Source: Pseudidiomarina piscicola (lineage in GTDB: Bacteria; Pseudomonadota; Gammaproteobacteria; Enterobacterales; Alteromonadaceae). Taken from it: a DNA stretch of 64,000 bases. The notes beneath the pieces are model-generated. The model saw nothing but the letters and a program-made list of their open reading frames with translations, was not told the DNA's origin and did not search any database. Of the stretch, positions 28,387 to 37,949 are shown piece after piece. The stretch spans positions 52,327-116,326 of the forward strand of contig NZ_CADCXY010000006.1 of assembly GCF_902806985.1 (NCBI RefSeq), written 5' to 3'. Made by a program: the position numbers and the translations under genes. Positions within the stretch are counted from its first letter, which is position 1, and each line of letters starts with the position of its first letter.

Positions 28387-31300
28387 ATGGTGATCTCCGA
28401 TATTTCAGTTAAACGCCCGGTATTTGCAACGGTCGTTAACTTACTGCTGATTGTTTTCGGTATTGTGTGTTTCACCATGCTACCGCTCCGTGAGTACCCC
28501 GACATTGATCCCCCCGTTGTGTCGATTGATACTAATTATGCCGGCGCCTCTGCTGAAATTGTTGAAACTCAAATCACCCAGCCGATCGAAGACAGAATCA
28601 GCGGCATCGAGGGTATTAAAAATATAAGTTCGAGCAGTCGCAATGGCCGCTCGCGGATTACTATTGAATTCGACTTGAGTCGTGATGTTGACTCGGCCGC
28701 CAATGATGTTCGTGACCGGGTTTCAAGGGTGGTTGATAATCTACCAGAGCAGGTCGACCCGCCCGAGGTGTCGAAAGCGAACTCTGATGAAACCACTGTG
28801 GTTTGGTACAACTTGCGCAGTGAAAACCTTAGCATTCTAGAACTCACTGATTATGCCGATCGCTACATTGTTGATCGACTGTCGGTGGTGGACGGTGTGG
28901 CGCGTGTGAACTTAGGTGGTGAGCGCCGCTATGCAATGCGAGTTTGGCTTGATCGAGATGCAATGGCAGCTCGTGGCGTTACTGTGACAGATATCGAAAC
29001 GCGCCTGCGTTCCGAAAATATCGAGCTTCCGGCGGGTGAAGTGGAATCCGTTGATCGTGAATTCACCGTGCGCGTGGCTCGCACTTATTTAGACCCAACC
29101 GACTTTAAAATGCTGTCGATCAAGCGCGGTGATAATGGCCAACTGGTGCGTTTGGGTGAGCTTGCTCGGGTCGAAATGGGCTCCGAGGACGATAAAACTG
29201 AGTTTCGCGGCAATGGCATAAACATGATCGGGGTGGGGGTCATTAAGCAGTCGAAAGCCAATACCCTTGCCGTTGTTGAAAATGTTCAGGCCGAAATAGA
29301 GAGTATCCAGCGAACGCTGCCAGAGTCGATGATGATTGTACCTAGCTACGACTCATCGATATTCATCAAAGGCTCCATTGATGAAGTGTATAACACTCTC
29401 GCCATCGCTATGGGCCTCGTGGTGGTCGTGATCTATTTGTTCTTAGGCAATATTCGAGCCACATTAATTCCTGCGCTGACGGTGCCGGTAGCCATTATTG
29501 CTTCTTACATCGCGCTTTATGTGATGGGTTTCTCGGTCAACTTACTGACATTGTTAGCCCTAGTGCTTGCTATCGGTTTGGTTGTCGACGACTCGATTGT
29601 TGTTTTGGAGAATATTTATCGCCGCGTGGAAGCCGGAGAACCACCGTTACTGGCGGCCTATCGTGGAGCGCGCGAAGTCGGCTTCGCGGTCGTGGCAACA
29701 ACCCTAGTGTTGATTGCGGTATTCGTACCACTGGCCTTTTTGGAAGGCAACATAGGTCAGCTGTTTACCGAATTCGCCCTCGCCATCGCCGCAGCAGTAT
29801 TGTGCTCGAGTATTGCCGCTTTAACCTTATCACCCATGCTAAGTTCCAAAATTCTGCGTCGGCGCGAACGTACAAGTGGCTTTGGACGTGGCATGGACCG
29901 CTTTTTTAATCGAGTAGAAGAAGGTTACGGGCGGGTCTTAAAACGCACGCTGGCTTACCCGTGGATGGCCGTCGTTTTAGTGCTGCTAGCCGGGGTTGTT
30001 TCTTACAACATGTTGAAACTGGTCCCGCAAGAGTTTGTGCCACCCGAAGACCGTGGCACTTTCTTTGTGATGGTGCGCAGTGCTGAAGGTGCGAGCTTTG
30101 AATCGAACGCAGAAGACATGCGCGAAATTGAAGCCTTACTGTTACCTTATTTAGACGAAGGAAAAATCGATCGCTTACTGGTGCGAGCACCAGGTTGGGG
30201 AAATTCTGCCGGTATCGCTATTGTCGGAACCGTACCTTTTGATGAGCGTGAATGGAGCTCGTTCGATTTAATGGACGAGGTCAGCGAGAAGTTAAATCAA
30301 GTGACCGGGGTGCGCGCCTTTGCCTTTATGCGCAGTGGTATTTCTGGCGGCAATGGTCGGCCGGTGCAATTTGTACTGCAAGGGAACACCTACGAGGAGC
30401 TGGCGGCCTATCGAGATATTGTGATCGAAGAAGCTAGTAAGAACCCAAACTTGCTAGAGCTTGATAGTGATTTCAAACAAACGCTACCGCAATTGCTGAT
30501 TCAAATTGATCAAACGCGAGCTGCCGATCTAGGTGTTTCGGTAGGCGATATTGGTCGTACCCTTGAAACCATGCTCGGCGAACGTCGTGCGACCACCTAT
30601 TTAGATCGCGGTGAAGAGTACGATGTTATTCTCGAGGGTGAACGCTCGGACTACCGGGACCCTACTGCGATTGATCAAATCTATGTACGGTCCGACAGCA
30701 GTGGTCAACTGATCCCGTTGTCGAACCTTGTTACCGTTGAAGAACAGGCAACCTCAGGCCAATTAAACCGCTACAATCGCATGCGGAGTATTACTATCGA
30801 GGCTAACTTGGCTGAAGGCTATTCGCTAGGTGATGCGTTAGCTTATTTAGAGTCTGTGGTTGCAGAAAAGCTACCAGAAGATATTTCAATCGACTACAAA
30901 GGTGAATCACAACTTTACCAAGAAAGCGGCAGCTCGGTGATCTTTGTGTTTGTCTTAGCCTTGGTGATCGCTTTCTTAGTGCTGGCTGCGCAGTTTGAGA
31001 GCTTTATTCACCCGCTGGTGATCATGTTAATGGTGCCAATTGCCATTCTTGGTGCTGCATTTGGACTATTTTTCACGGACTTAACGATTAATATCTATAG
31101 TCAAATTGGTATTGTCATGCTGATCGGTTTAGCCGCGAAAAACGGTATCTTGATAGTTGAATTTGCGAACCAACTCCGTGATGCAAACTACAGTTTTGAT
31201 GAAGCAGTTGTGCGAGCTTCACAGCAGCGTTTGCGGCCGATCATCATGACGGCATTTACCACGCTCATGAGTGCCGTACCGTTGATTTTAGGTACCGGGC

Positions 31301-31494
31301 CGGGTGCCGAAAGCCGGATGGTGATAGGTACGGTGATTTTCTGTGGTGTGGCGTTCTCGGCGTTCTTGACGATTTTCATCATACCATCGTTGTACTCGGC
31401 GTTAGCGCGAAAAACCACTTCGCCGATGGCGTTAAGCCATAAGCTTGATGAGTTAGAGCAGCAATACCCGAAGTATAACGATGAACCGAACTAG
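28387..31494 (+). CDS. RND family efflux transporter permease
   Basis: 1035-residue hydrophobe/amphiphile efflux pump, AcrB/MexI family. The inner-membrane homotrimer uses the proton gradient. The proton-relay pair Asp-Asp is in GLVVDDSIVVLENI (TM4) and the Lys in IGLAAKNGILIVEFAN (TM10). Twelve transmembrane helices in two repeats and two large periplasmic loops are evident. AAGGAGGG precedes the start and overlaps the adaptor stop region. The spectrum of substrates cannot be read from the sequence. The gene overlaps the convergent ugpQ by four bases. Confidence 0.95.
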   Translation: MVISDISVKRPVFATVVNLLLIVFGIVCFTMLPLREYPDIDPPVVSIDTNYAGASAEIVETQITQPIEDRISGIEGIKNISSSSRNGRSRITIEFDLSRDVDSAANDVRDRVSRVVDNLPEQVDPPEVSKANSDETTVVWYNLRSENLSILELTDYADRYIVDRLSVVDGVARVNLGGERRYAMRVWLDRDAMAARGVTVTDIETRLRSENIELPAGEVESVDREFTVRVARTYLDPTDFKMLSIKRGDNGQLVRLGELARVEMGSEDDKTEFRGNGINMIGVGVIKQSKANTLAVVENVQAEIESIQRTLPESMMIVPSYDSSIFIKGSIDEVYNTLAIAMGLVVVVIYLFLGNIRATLIPALTVPVAIIASYIALYVMGFSVNLLTLLALVLAIGLVVDDSIVVLENIYRRVEAGEPPLLAAYRGAREVGFAVVATTLVLIAVFVPLAFLEGNIGQLFTEFALAIAAAVLCSSIAALTLSPMLSSKILRRRERTSGFGRGMDRFFNRVEEGYGRVLKRTLAYPWMAVVLVLLAGVVSYNMLKLVPQEFVPPEDRGTFFVMVRSAEGASFESNAEDMREIEALLLPYLDEGKIDRLLVRAPGWGNSAGIAIVGTVPFDEREWSSFDLMDEVSEKLNQVTGVRAFAFMRSGISGGNGRPVQFVLQGNTYEELAAYRDIVIEEASKNPNLLELDSDFKQTLPQLLIQIDQTRAADLGVSVGDIGRTLETMLGERRATTYLDRGEEYDVILEGERSDYRDPTAIDQIYVRSDSSGQLIPLSNLVTVEEQATSGQLNRYNRMRSITIEANLAEGYSLGDALAYLESVVAEKLPEDISIDYKGESQLYQESGSSVIFVFVLALVIAFLVLAAQFESFIHPLVIMLMVPIAILGAAFGLFFTDLTINIYSQIGIVMLIGLAAKNGILIVEFANQLRDANYSFDEAVVRASQQRLRPIIMTAFTTLMSAVPLILGTGPGAESRMVIGTVIFCGVAFSAFLTIFIIPSLYSALARKTTSPMALSHKLDELEQQYPKYNDEPN

Positions 31495-32219
31495 TCAATA
31501 TGCCAAGCTTCTGCGGGCTGCACGGGCAGCCCTCGCAGACAGTTACGAGCTGCAGTGGGATGATTGGTAAAAATACCATCAACGCCCATGCGCTGCAGCT
31601 CTTGGATATCTTCGGCTTCATCAACGGTATAAACATAGACGCGTAGCTGGCGCTGATGCGCGTCGGCAACGAATTCCGCTGTCACAAAATCGACGGCAAT
31701 ATGCACGGACCAAGCATCAAGTTCGCTGGCAAAGGCCGCATAGCTTAACGGGCAGGAGGCGGTAAGTGCACCAATACGCTGCTGAGGATGATCGTGTTTG
31801 AGCTGACGTAACCAATGATGATTAAAGCTCGAAACCAGCAGTTGTTCGCGGCGAAAGCCGGCGCTCTCACAGGCCAACCTTAAATGCTGGGTCAGACCGC
31901 GTCGAATATCGGCTCCCTTGAGCTCGATGTTGACCATGCAGCGCCCAGCGATGAAGGCTAAAGCCTCGTCGAGGGTAGGTACCGGCTGTTGCCCAAATAC
32001 CTTGAGTTGCCGCACTTGTTCGAGGGTTAAATCTTGCAAGCGCCCAGGATGGGCTGTTAAGCGCGCAAGATACCGGTCATGAAAGACAATCCATTCGTCC
32101 TGCAACGGATAAATATCCAGCTCAATTCCATCGGCTCCGGCATCAAGCGCTCGACCAAAAGCGGTGAGTGTATTCTCTGGGGCCTCAAAACTAGCCCCTC
32201 GGTGCGCGATAACCTGCAT
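31491..32219 (-). CDS. ugpQ: Glycerophosphodiester phosphodiesterase
   Basis: Hydrolyses glycerophosphodiesters to glycerol-3-phosphate and an alcohol. 242 residues without a signal peptide, so cytoplasmic and UgpQ-like rather than GlpQ-like. Active-site residues are in HRGASFEAPENTLTAF, GIELDIYPLQD (metal Glu/Asp), the FHD motif (IVFHDRYLARLT) and VNIELKG. It follows psd by five bases, in an apparent rsgA-psd-ugpQ phospholipid-linked operon. Confidence 0.92.
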   Translation of the reverse strand: MQVIAHRGASFEAPENTLTAFGRALDAGADGIELDIYPLQDEWIVFHDRYLARLTAHPGRLQDLTLEQVRQLKVFGQQPVPTLDEALAFIAGRCMVNIELKGADIRRGLTQHLRLACESAGFRREQLLVSSFNHHWLRQLKHDHPQQRIGALTASCPLSYAAFASELDAWSVHIAVDFVTAEFVADAHQRQLRVYVYTVDEAEDIQELQRMGVDGIFTNHPTAARNCLRGLPVQPAEAWHID

Positions 32220-32224
32220 CCGGG

Positions 32225-33094
32225 CTAATCGTCTCGTTGACCGAGCACTTGCCCCATACGTGTTTGTGAGCCGGCTTCAAGTGCGTCGTCGAAATCGATG
32301 GTGTCTTCAGGGAAGGTCAGCACCACGGTCGAACCTAATTTAAAGTGTCCCATTTCTTCACCTTTTTTCAGCCGTATCGCTTGATCTCCAGAGGCTGGAT
32401 AATCCCAACTGTGCACATGGTCGCCGGTCGGTGGCGTTACGGTTCCGGCCCACACAGTGCCGATACTGGCGACAATGGTTGCGCCAACGAGAACCATCGA
32501 GAACTTGCCGAATTCGCTATCAAAAATAGCGACCACACGCTCGTTGCGGGCAAACAAATTAGGCACATTGGCGGCCGTTAGAGGATTTACTGAAAACAAG
32601 TCACCTGGTACATACACCATTTTGCGTAAGGTACCATCACAAGGCATATGAAGACGGTGATAGTCTTTCGGCGCTAGGTAGATAGTCGCGAACTTTCCAT
32701 TTTTGAATGCGTGCGCGTCACGCGGGTCACCACCAAGCAGTTCGGTGAGACTGTAATCGTGTCCTTTGGCTTGGAAAATGCGACCGTCGTTAATGTCGCC
32801 AAGTTGACTCACAGCACCATCGACAGGATGGGCGAACTGGTCTGGATCGCTGGCGTCCAATGGGCGCAGTTCCGGCTTTAAATGTCGGGTAAAAAAGTCA
32901 TTGAAGGTTTTATAAGCTGCCGGACTCTCATGCACAGCTTCACTCATATCAATTTTATACTGGCGAATGAACCAGCGAATAAAAAGTTGAGTGAACCACC
33001 CTGCACGGGCAGCTGCAAAGGCGCCAACTAAGCGTGATAAAGCATGCTTAGGGGTTAAGTATTGTGCTTTAATTTTAACGTCGTCCCAATTCAC
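32225..33094 (-). CDS. psd: Phosphatidylserine decarboxylase proenzyme
   Basis: Makes phosphatidylethanolamine. 289-residue membrane-associated proenzyme that self-cleaves at the LGST site ([11 protein letters not shown]) to form the pyruvoyl group on Ser. The catalytic Asp (HPVDG) and His ([11 protein letters not shown]) motifs are present. The start is GTG, overlapping the rsgA stop in a GTGA junction, indicating translational coupling. The same rsgA-psd order is found in E. coli. Confidence 0.96.
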   Translation of the reverse strand: MNWDDVKIKAQYLTPKHALSRLVGAFAAARAGWFTQLFIRWFIRQYKIDMSEAVHESPAAYKTFNDFFTRHLKPELRPLDASDPDQFAHPVDGAVSQLGDINDGRIFQAKGHDYSLTELLGGDPRDAHAFKNGKFATIYLAPKDYHRLHMPCDGTLRKMVYVPGDLFSVNPLTAANVPNLFARNERVVAIFDSEFGKFSMVLVGATIVASIGTVWAGTVTPPTGDHVHSWDYPASGDQAIRLKKGEEMGHFKLGSTVVLTFPEDTIDFDDALEAGSQTRMGQVLGQRDD

Positions 33095-34155
33095 TTCTTG
33101 CTACCTCGAGGTATCGCTCGCGATGGCTTGCTGGTTGCCATCGACTCTATGATTCTATGGAAATTGTACAGTCGAAGAGAGTGAAGGTCACCTGCTTCAA
33201 CAGCTTGTTGTAAGGCACAGCCCGGATCTTGCGGCTGGTGCTTACAGTCGCGAAATTTACAAAGCCCTAAAAACGGACGGAAATCGATAAAACACCAAGC
33301 CACTCGGGTTTCATCTAAGTGCCATAACGCGAACTCACGAATGCCAGGTGAGTCAATTAAAAAGCCGTCACTAGGCAGCGCATAACGTGTTGCGACGGTG
33401 GTGGTATGTTGACCTAAGCCTGAATTACTTGAGACATCGCCAACGTCGGCATCAATGTCGGGTAATAGTGCATTCACTAAAGACGACTTACCAACACCAG
33501 ACTGACCTACGACAATGGAGACATGGTCTTTAAGTACCGCTTGTATGTCATCTAAGCCACCGCTTGTTTTGGCACTTACGCTAAGAACTTGATAGCCAAT
33601 AGCTTGATACATCGCTAACGCATCCGCAATTTCTTGACGTTGTTCAGGCTCAACATCGTCAAGTAGATCAGCCTTATTCAAGACAATCACTGGGGTAATA
33701 TCAATGTCTTCGCAGGCGACTAAATAGCGGTCAATAATTTGTGCCGAAAAAGCCGGCAATACACTGGTGATAATCAGAATTTGGTCAATGTTTGCTGCGA
33801 CAGGTTTTACCCCATCGTAATAGTCAGGGCGGCTCAACAGTGAGCGACGTTCCTGTACCGCTTCAATGACACCTTGCTCAGTGTTAGCACTTTGTCCAGT
33901 AAAGCGACGCCAGACAACTTCATCACCGCAAACCAAGCTCTCAATGGCACGACGAATATTACAACGAATTGGCTGTTGGTCGTCGGTGGCAACGATGGCA
34001 TGTTGGCCGAACCGGCTAATAATGACACCTGATTCAGTGCCGCCTAGGCTAGCGTCGTCGAGCTCTTGCTCAAGATCGTTCTGCTGCAAGCGCTTTTGTT
34101 GATTGGCGCGGACACGGCGTAGCTGTCCTTTATTTAGCTTTCGATGTTTTCCCAC
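33091..34155 (-). CDS. rsgA: Small ribosomal subunit GTPase RsgA
   Basis: Late-stage 30S maturation GTPase. 354 residues: OB fold at residues about 40-110, then a circularly permuted G domain with G4 (NKAD) before G1 (GQSGVGKSS) and G3 (DSPGIREF), and a C-terminal zinc finger (CKFRDCKHQ...GCAL). The start is GTG with TAGGAG five bases upstream. It is divergent from orn, a conserved pair in gammaproteobacteria. Confidence 0.97.
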   Translation of the reverse strand: MGKHRKLNKGQLRRVRANQQKRLQQNDLEQELDDASLGGTESGVIISRFGQHAIVATDDQQPIRCNIRRAIESLVCGDEVVWRRFTGQSANTEQGVIEAVQERRSLLSRPDYYDGVKPVAANIDQILIITSVLPAFSAQIIDRYLVACEDIDITPVIVLNKADLLDDVEPEQRQEIADALAMYQAIGYQVLSVSAKTSGGLDDIQAVLKDHVSIVVGQSGVGKSSLVNALLPDIDADVGDVSSNSGLGQHTTTVATRYALPSDGFLIDSPGIREFALWHLDETRVAWCFIDFRPFLGLCKFRDCKHQPQDPGCALQQAVEAGDLHSLRLYNFHRIIESMATSKPSRAIPRGSKK

Positions 34156-34270
34156 AAGGCTCCTAACTTAATTGGCTACGTCAATTCACTGCTAATGATA
34201 CAATATTCTTGGCAACAGCGCCTGAATTACCGACAATGCATCCTAACACCACAATTTAGAGGGTAAAGTC

Positions 34271-34825
34271 ATGACCGCACAAGCAGATCGACTGATTTGG
34301 GTTGACCTAGAAATGACTGGCTTGGAGCCAGAGCGCGATGTGATTATCGAGATCGCAACTATCATTACCGATCAACAGCTGAACATTTTGGCCGAGGGAC
34401 CGGTTATCGCAGTCCACCAGCCCCAAGCCAATTTAGATCTGATGGACGATTGGAATGTGCGCACTCATACAGGTTCAGGCCTCGTTGCGCGAGTACAAGA
34501 GAGTAACCACGATGAGGCGGCGACAGAACAACAGACCCTGGCGTTTCTTAAACGCTGGTGCACGCCGAATAGCTCACCTATGTGCGGCAATAGCATCTGT
34601 CAGGATCGACGCTTCTTGGCGCGTTATATGCCCGAACTTGAAGCTTTCTTTCATTATCGTAATTTAGATGTAAGTACCGTAAAACAACTCGCCAAATATT
34701 GGGCACCTGAGGTTGCAAAAGGGGTGACTAAGCAGGGAGCACACACTGCACTTGCCGATATTCGTGAATCAATCGATGAATTAAAGCACTACCGTGCACA
34801 CTTTTTCGACATTCAGGGCCAATAA
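34271..34825 (+). CDS. orn: Oligoribonuclease
   Basis: 3'-to-5' exoribonuclease that finishes degradation of very short RNAs, including pGpG from c-di-GMP. 184 residues, DEDDh family: Asp/Glu in WVDLEMTGL, the second Asp in the QDRRFL segment, and His...Asp in [11 protein letters not shown]. It is followed directly by tRNA-Gly genes, as in E. coli where orn precedes glyVXY. Confidence 0.97.
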   Translation: MTAQADRLIWVDLEMTGLEPERDVIIEIATIITDQQLNILAEGPVIAVHQPQANLDLMDDWNVRTHTGSGLVARVQESNHDEAATEQQTLAFLKRWCTPNSSPMCGNSICQDRRFLARYMPELEAFFHYRNLDVSTVKQLAKYWAPEVAKGVTKQGAHTALADIRESIDELKHYRAHFFDIQGQ

Positions 34826-34838
34826 GCCTAAAAAGCGG

Positions 34839-34866
34839 TTGCAAAGCCCGCTGAATTAAGTAAAAT
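34839..34866 (+). promoter_or_regulatory. Promoter of the tRNA-Gly genes
   Basis: TTGCAA at 34839-34844 and TAAAAT at 34861-34866 are separated by 16 bases, followed by a GC-rich discriminator (TCGCCTCCG). This is the typical layout of a growth-rate and ppGpp controlled stable-RNA promoter. Confidence 0.75.
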
Positions 34867-34902
34867 TCGCCTCCGTTATCGCATTTGATAACCGAAGTTC
34901 AT

Positions 34903-34978
34903 GCGGGAATAGCTCAGCTGGTAGAGCACAACCTTGCCAAGGTTGGGGTCGCGAGTTCGAATCTCGTTTCCCGCTCCA
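34903..34978 (+). tRNA. tRNA-Gly (anticodon GCC)
   Basis: 76 bases with encoded CCA. The acceptor stem GCGGGAA pairs with TTCCCGC; the D-arm GCTC/GAGC, the anticodon arm CAACC/GGTTG with anticodon GCC at 34936-34938, a five-base variable loop and a TTCGAAT T-loop all fold. Discriminator base T (U73) as in bacterial glycine tRNAs. Confidence 0.98.
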
Positions 34979-35005
34979 AACTTCACCCTCGATTACTTTC
35001 TTGAT

Positions 35006-35081
35006 GCGGGAATAGCTCAGCTGGTAGAGCACAACCTTGCCAAGGTTGGGGTCGCGAGTTCGAATCTCGTTTCCCGCTCCA
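35006..35081 (+). tRNA. tRNA-Gly (anticodon GCC), second copy
   Basis: Identical in all 76 bases to the first copy, separated from it by 27 bases, and co-transcribed. It ends five bases before the stop codon of the convergent dgcN-like gene, and no intrinsic terminator is visible between them. Confidence 0.98.
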
Positions 35082-35086
35082 ATACT

Positions 35087-36091
35087 TTATCCATTTAGTT
35101 TATCTGCGATGCGCGAAACCCCATGCCGTATAGGGTCTACGCAGGGCATGCCTAATTGCGTTTCAACCTCGCGACAGTAAGCCATAGCAGCAGCTTCATC
35201 AACCGCAGACGTGTTGACCGCGATGGCGATGACTTTTGCCTGTGGATTGGTGGTGCGAGCCAATTGCTCGTTCACTGCAATAGTCTCAACTAAGCTAGGC
35301 AGTGGTCGATCATCGATGGCACGCATACTGGAACGCCCTAACGCGTGGCACACCACTAAAGCATCGGCTTGTGCACCATGCAGCAGGCCAAGGCTGACGC
35401 CAGCAAAAGCAGGGTGAAACAGCGACCCTTGCCCTTCAATAATATCCCAATGATCAGCGTCATTGGCGGGCGCGAGGTCTTCAATAGCTCCGGCAATGAA
35501 GTCTGCCACAACACAATCAACAGCAATACCGTCGCCGGCAACTAAAATACCACTTTGCCCAGTCGCCCGAAAACTTGCCTTGATGTGTCGATCCTGTAAC
35601 TCTTTGGTAAGTGCGAGGCTGGTATACATTTTACCTACCGAACAGTCAGTACCTACCGTAAGTAAGCGCTTACCTTGGCGGTGATAGCCTTTACCTGTTC
35701 TTAGTTTAGCTGACGGGTGGCGAATATCGTGCAGGGTGCAACCGTTGCTCTGCGCGGCCGCAACAAGCTCAGGAAGGTCGTTGAGTCGATCATGCAGACC
35801 ACTGATAATGTCGAGCCCAGAGGCAAGTGCTTGCTGTAATATCGGCAGCCATGCCGAATCAATGTAACCACCACTGTTGGCAAACCCGAGCACTAAACTT
35901 TTGGCGCCGCGTGAAACCGCCTCGTCGAGACTCATTGCAGTGCAACCGGTGGTCACTTCACAGCCGTCAAGCCTTAGTTCGCCAAGGCACTTTTCGGGAC
36001 TCCAGTCGGCAGCACTGCGCGCCATTTTAATACTTAGGGGATCTTTGGCATCACCAATAAATAATAGATAGGGGGCTTTTAACTGGCTCAC
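35087..36091 (-). CDS. D-glutamate N-acetyltransferase-like protein (DgcN/DUF1611)
   Basis: 334 residues of the DUF1611 family. Members studied in marine Pseudoalteromonas (DgcN) acetylate D-glutamate so that the racemase DgcA can act on it. An N-terminal Rossmann-like half (residues about 1-135, GYIDSAWLPIL) is followed by a P-loop domain with GTDCSVGKMYTSLAL and the family segment EGQGSLFHPAFAGVSLGLLHG. The start is GTG with GAGGA upstream. A LysR gene lies 120 bases upstream on the same strand, similar to the DgcR regulator of that pathway. No dgcA-type racemase is in the window. The family is secure; the substrate is inferred. Confidence 0.85.
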   Translation of the reverse strand: MSQLKAPYLLFIGDAKDPLSIKMARSAADWSPEKCLGELRLDGCEVTTGCTAMSLDEAVSRGAKSLVLGFANSGGYIDSAWLPILQQALASGLDIISGLHDRLNDLPELVAAAQSNGCTLHDIRHPSAKLRTGKGYHRQGKRLLTVGTDCSVGKMYTSLALTKELQDRHIKASFRATGQSGILVAGDGIAVDCVVADFIAGAIEDLAPANDADHWDIIEGQGSLFHPAFAGVSLGLLHGAQADALVVCHALGRSSMRAIDDRPLPSLVETIAVNEQLARTTNPQAKVIAIAVNTSAVDEAAAMAYCREVETQLGMPCVDPIRHGVSRIADKLNG

Positions 36092-36210
36092 AGCTTGTCC
36101 TCATTTGCTCAATGTCGTTATTCGGTAGCACTATTGCAACGCCGAACAGCAGCATAACGAAAGCAGCGCCAAGCAACAGTGAATAGTTGGGGGCTAGGTA
36201 TAACCTTAAG

Positions 36211-37095
36211 TTATAGAGTAGGCAGCGCCTGTTGAACAAAGGGCAGAAAGGCTTGGCTTAGCTGGTTTAAGGGTTTGGTGGTTAAGTGTAGGGCGCGTAG
36301 TGGAACAAAAAGTGGCGGCTCGAGCCGTGCGGTACCGACCCGGGTATCGCTATTGCCAGTTGCAGATAACGCATCAATGGTGCAGCAGCCAAGCCCCTCA
36401 GCAACCATTTTGGCGGCAACAAAATAGGTATCGACTTGTAGATTTGACGACGTTTCAACGCCGGCTTGGTTTAACTGCTGCCAAAGCAGCTGCCCGACGG
36501 GGCCGCTATCCCATATTGCGATTAGGTTTTGCGCGGCAAGTTCAGACAAGCCAACTGAAGCTGGTTGTGAATTCCAGGTGTTAGCTGGATAAAGGACCTT
36601 GATCTCTACGTCGCCCAAGCCAATGGCACTGACATTAGGGTAGTTTGGCGAGGCGAATAATAGCGCCAATTCGCAGTCTTGCTCAATCAATGCGCGCATG
36701 GCTTCGTCATTGTGAATGGTTTGCACCCGAAAGCGCACCTTGGGATAGTGCTGTGAGAAATTGGCAATAGCTCGCGGGATCACATCAAAGCCCAACGCCG
36801 GTGTGATAGCAAGGTCGATGAGTCCTTCGTCGTGGCGCTGGAGGTTTTGCGCAAGCGCCTTAACGCTATGCAATTGGCGATTCAACTGTTCGACTTCTGG
36901 AATCAGGCTTAACGCTTCGGCGGTGGGTAGCAATTTACCTTTTTCACGCTTAAACAAAGCGAACCCCAGTTGCTGTTCGGCATGAGCTAACGCTTTTGAG
37001 ACTGCTGGCTGTGAAATATGCAGCAACTGCGCCGCCGCAGTAATGGACCCCGACGAATAAATAGCATGAAAGACTTCAATATGACGTAAACGCAT
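36211..37095 (-). CDS. LysR family transcriptional regulator
   Basis: 294 residues. An N-terminal winged helix-turn-helix (IEVFHAIYSSGSITAAAQLL, then HISQPAVSKALAHAE) is followed by a LysR substrate-binding domain at residues about 90-290. ATG at 37095 is chosen because AGGTGA lies eight bases upstream; an in-frame GTG four codons earlier sits inside that sequence. It is co-directional with the DgcN-like gene downstream, which it may control, and follows two small genes with only a few bases between. Confidence 0.93.
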   Translation of the reverse strand: MRLRHIEVFHAIYSSGSITAAAQLLHISQPAVSKALAHAEQQLGFALFKREKGKLLPTAEALSLIPEVEQLNRQLHSVKALAQNLQRHDEGLIDLAITPALGFDVIPRAIANFSQHYPKVRFRVQTIHNDEAMRALIEQDCELALLFASPNYPNVSAIGLGDVEIKVLYPANTWNSQPASVGLSELAAQNLIAIWDSGPVGQLLWQQLNQAGVETSSNLQVDTYFVAAKMVAEGLGCCTIDALSATGNSDTRVGTARLEPPLFVPLRALHLTTKPLNQLSQAFLPFVQQALPTL

Positions 37096-37112
37096 TAATT
37101 CTGTCACCTAAG

Positions 37113-37514
37113 CTAAATTTCAACCAGCAACACTAAGGCCGGCTCGCGTACGGGAATATATTCCACCTTACCTGACGGGTAGTGGACTGCGGCAACCAAT
37201 AGCTCGTTACCGTGACGTAACACTGAGGCGCTAAGTAGCCATTGATCTGACACTTTGGCTAACACCTCGGGAGCGTTATCAATCAAAGAGCTAAGTTCGT
37301 CGGCGGTCGGCAAACGCCATGCGCCTTGATCTTTGAGACGGTAAATTTCAGCTTTCGCTTGATGCCAATCGAACTGCTGCAGTGCACCTTGGCATTGCTG
37401 TTGAACCTTGGTTTGACCAAGCAGGCAAGCACGCCAATGCAGCTCACTTGGCGCGTCCGCCTGTGGCAGGGAAACGGATAGAAGTTGTAACAACAGTGCA
37501 GTTAACAGCGACAT
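37113..37514 (-). CDS. DUF1566-like exported protein
   Basis: 133 residues with a cleavable-looking signal (LLTALLLQLLSVSLPQADA) and the Lcl/DUF1566 core: two Cys (CLLG and QQCQGA), WHQAKAEIYRL and WRLPTADELSSLID. Function is unknown; similar domains are found in surface and periplasmic proteins. It lies between the DUF423 and LysR genes with six- and 17-base gaps. Confidence 0.72.
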   Translation of the reverse strand: MSLLTALLLQLLSVSLPQADAPSELHWRACLLGQTKVQQQCQGALQQFDWHQAKAEIYRLKDQGAWRLPTADELSSLIDNAPEVLAKVSDQWLLSASVLRHGNELLVAAVHYPSGKVEYIPVREPALVLLVEI

Positions 37515-37520
37515 CTAAGC

Positions 37521-37892
37521 TTAAAACTCCTTGAGCATGGCCCAAAATATCCATAGCCAGCCAAGAATAAAGCAGGCGCCTCCCACCGGCGTAATGGGGC
37601 CGAACACCTTATTTCCGCTTAAGGCCAACAAGTACAAGCTACCTGAGAATAAAATGGTACCCGCTAAAAGTAACCAGCCGCCCGTTCTTAAGCCTGCCGC
37701 TTGCGGGTAGGGAATCAATAATGCAGCGACCATGAGAAGGCCTAGTGCATGATAAATCTGGTACTGAACTCCCGTTTGAAACACTGCCAACATTTCAGAA
37801 CTTAATTTCGCCTTTAATCCATGTGCCCCAAATGCCCCAAGAATTACCCCAAGCGCCATATTGATCGCACCTAACATTGCGAATAACTTCAT
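37521..37892 (-). CDS. DUF423 (YgdD-like) inner membrane protein
   Basis: 123 residues with four hydrophobic segments. The family N-terminus (GAFGAHGLKAKLS with YQIYHALGLL) and the GGWLLLAGTILFSGSLYLLAL and PVGGACFILGWLWI segments are clear. Function is unknown. It is probably the first gene of a leftward unit with the DUF1566 and LysR genes. Confidence 0.92.
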   Translation of the reverse strand: MKLFAMLGAINMALGVILGAFGAHGLKAKLSSEMLAVFQTGVQYQIYHALGLLMVAALLIPYPQAAGLRTGGWLLLAGTILFSGSLYLLALSGNKVFGPITPVGGACFILGWLWIFWAMLKEF

Positions 37893-37949
37893 ACTGTGAT
37901 TACCCTAGTTCAACGAATATGATCCTAATGTACCGCAAAAGGAGTGAAA

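Noticed and set aside
34903..35081. tRNA-Gly genes as an island attachment site
   Set aside because: The duplicated 3' ends are explained by two full tRNA copies. No integrase or flanking direct repeat is seen.
36051..36239. Hydrophobic minus-strand frame between the LysR and DgcN-like genes
   Set aside because: It starts at TTG, overlaps both neighbours and has no ribosome binding site. One hydrophobic stretch alone does not support a gene; it could be a remnant but cannot be shown.
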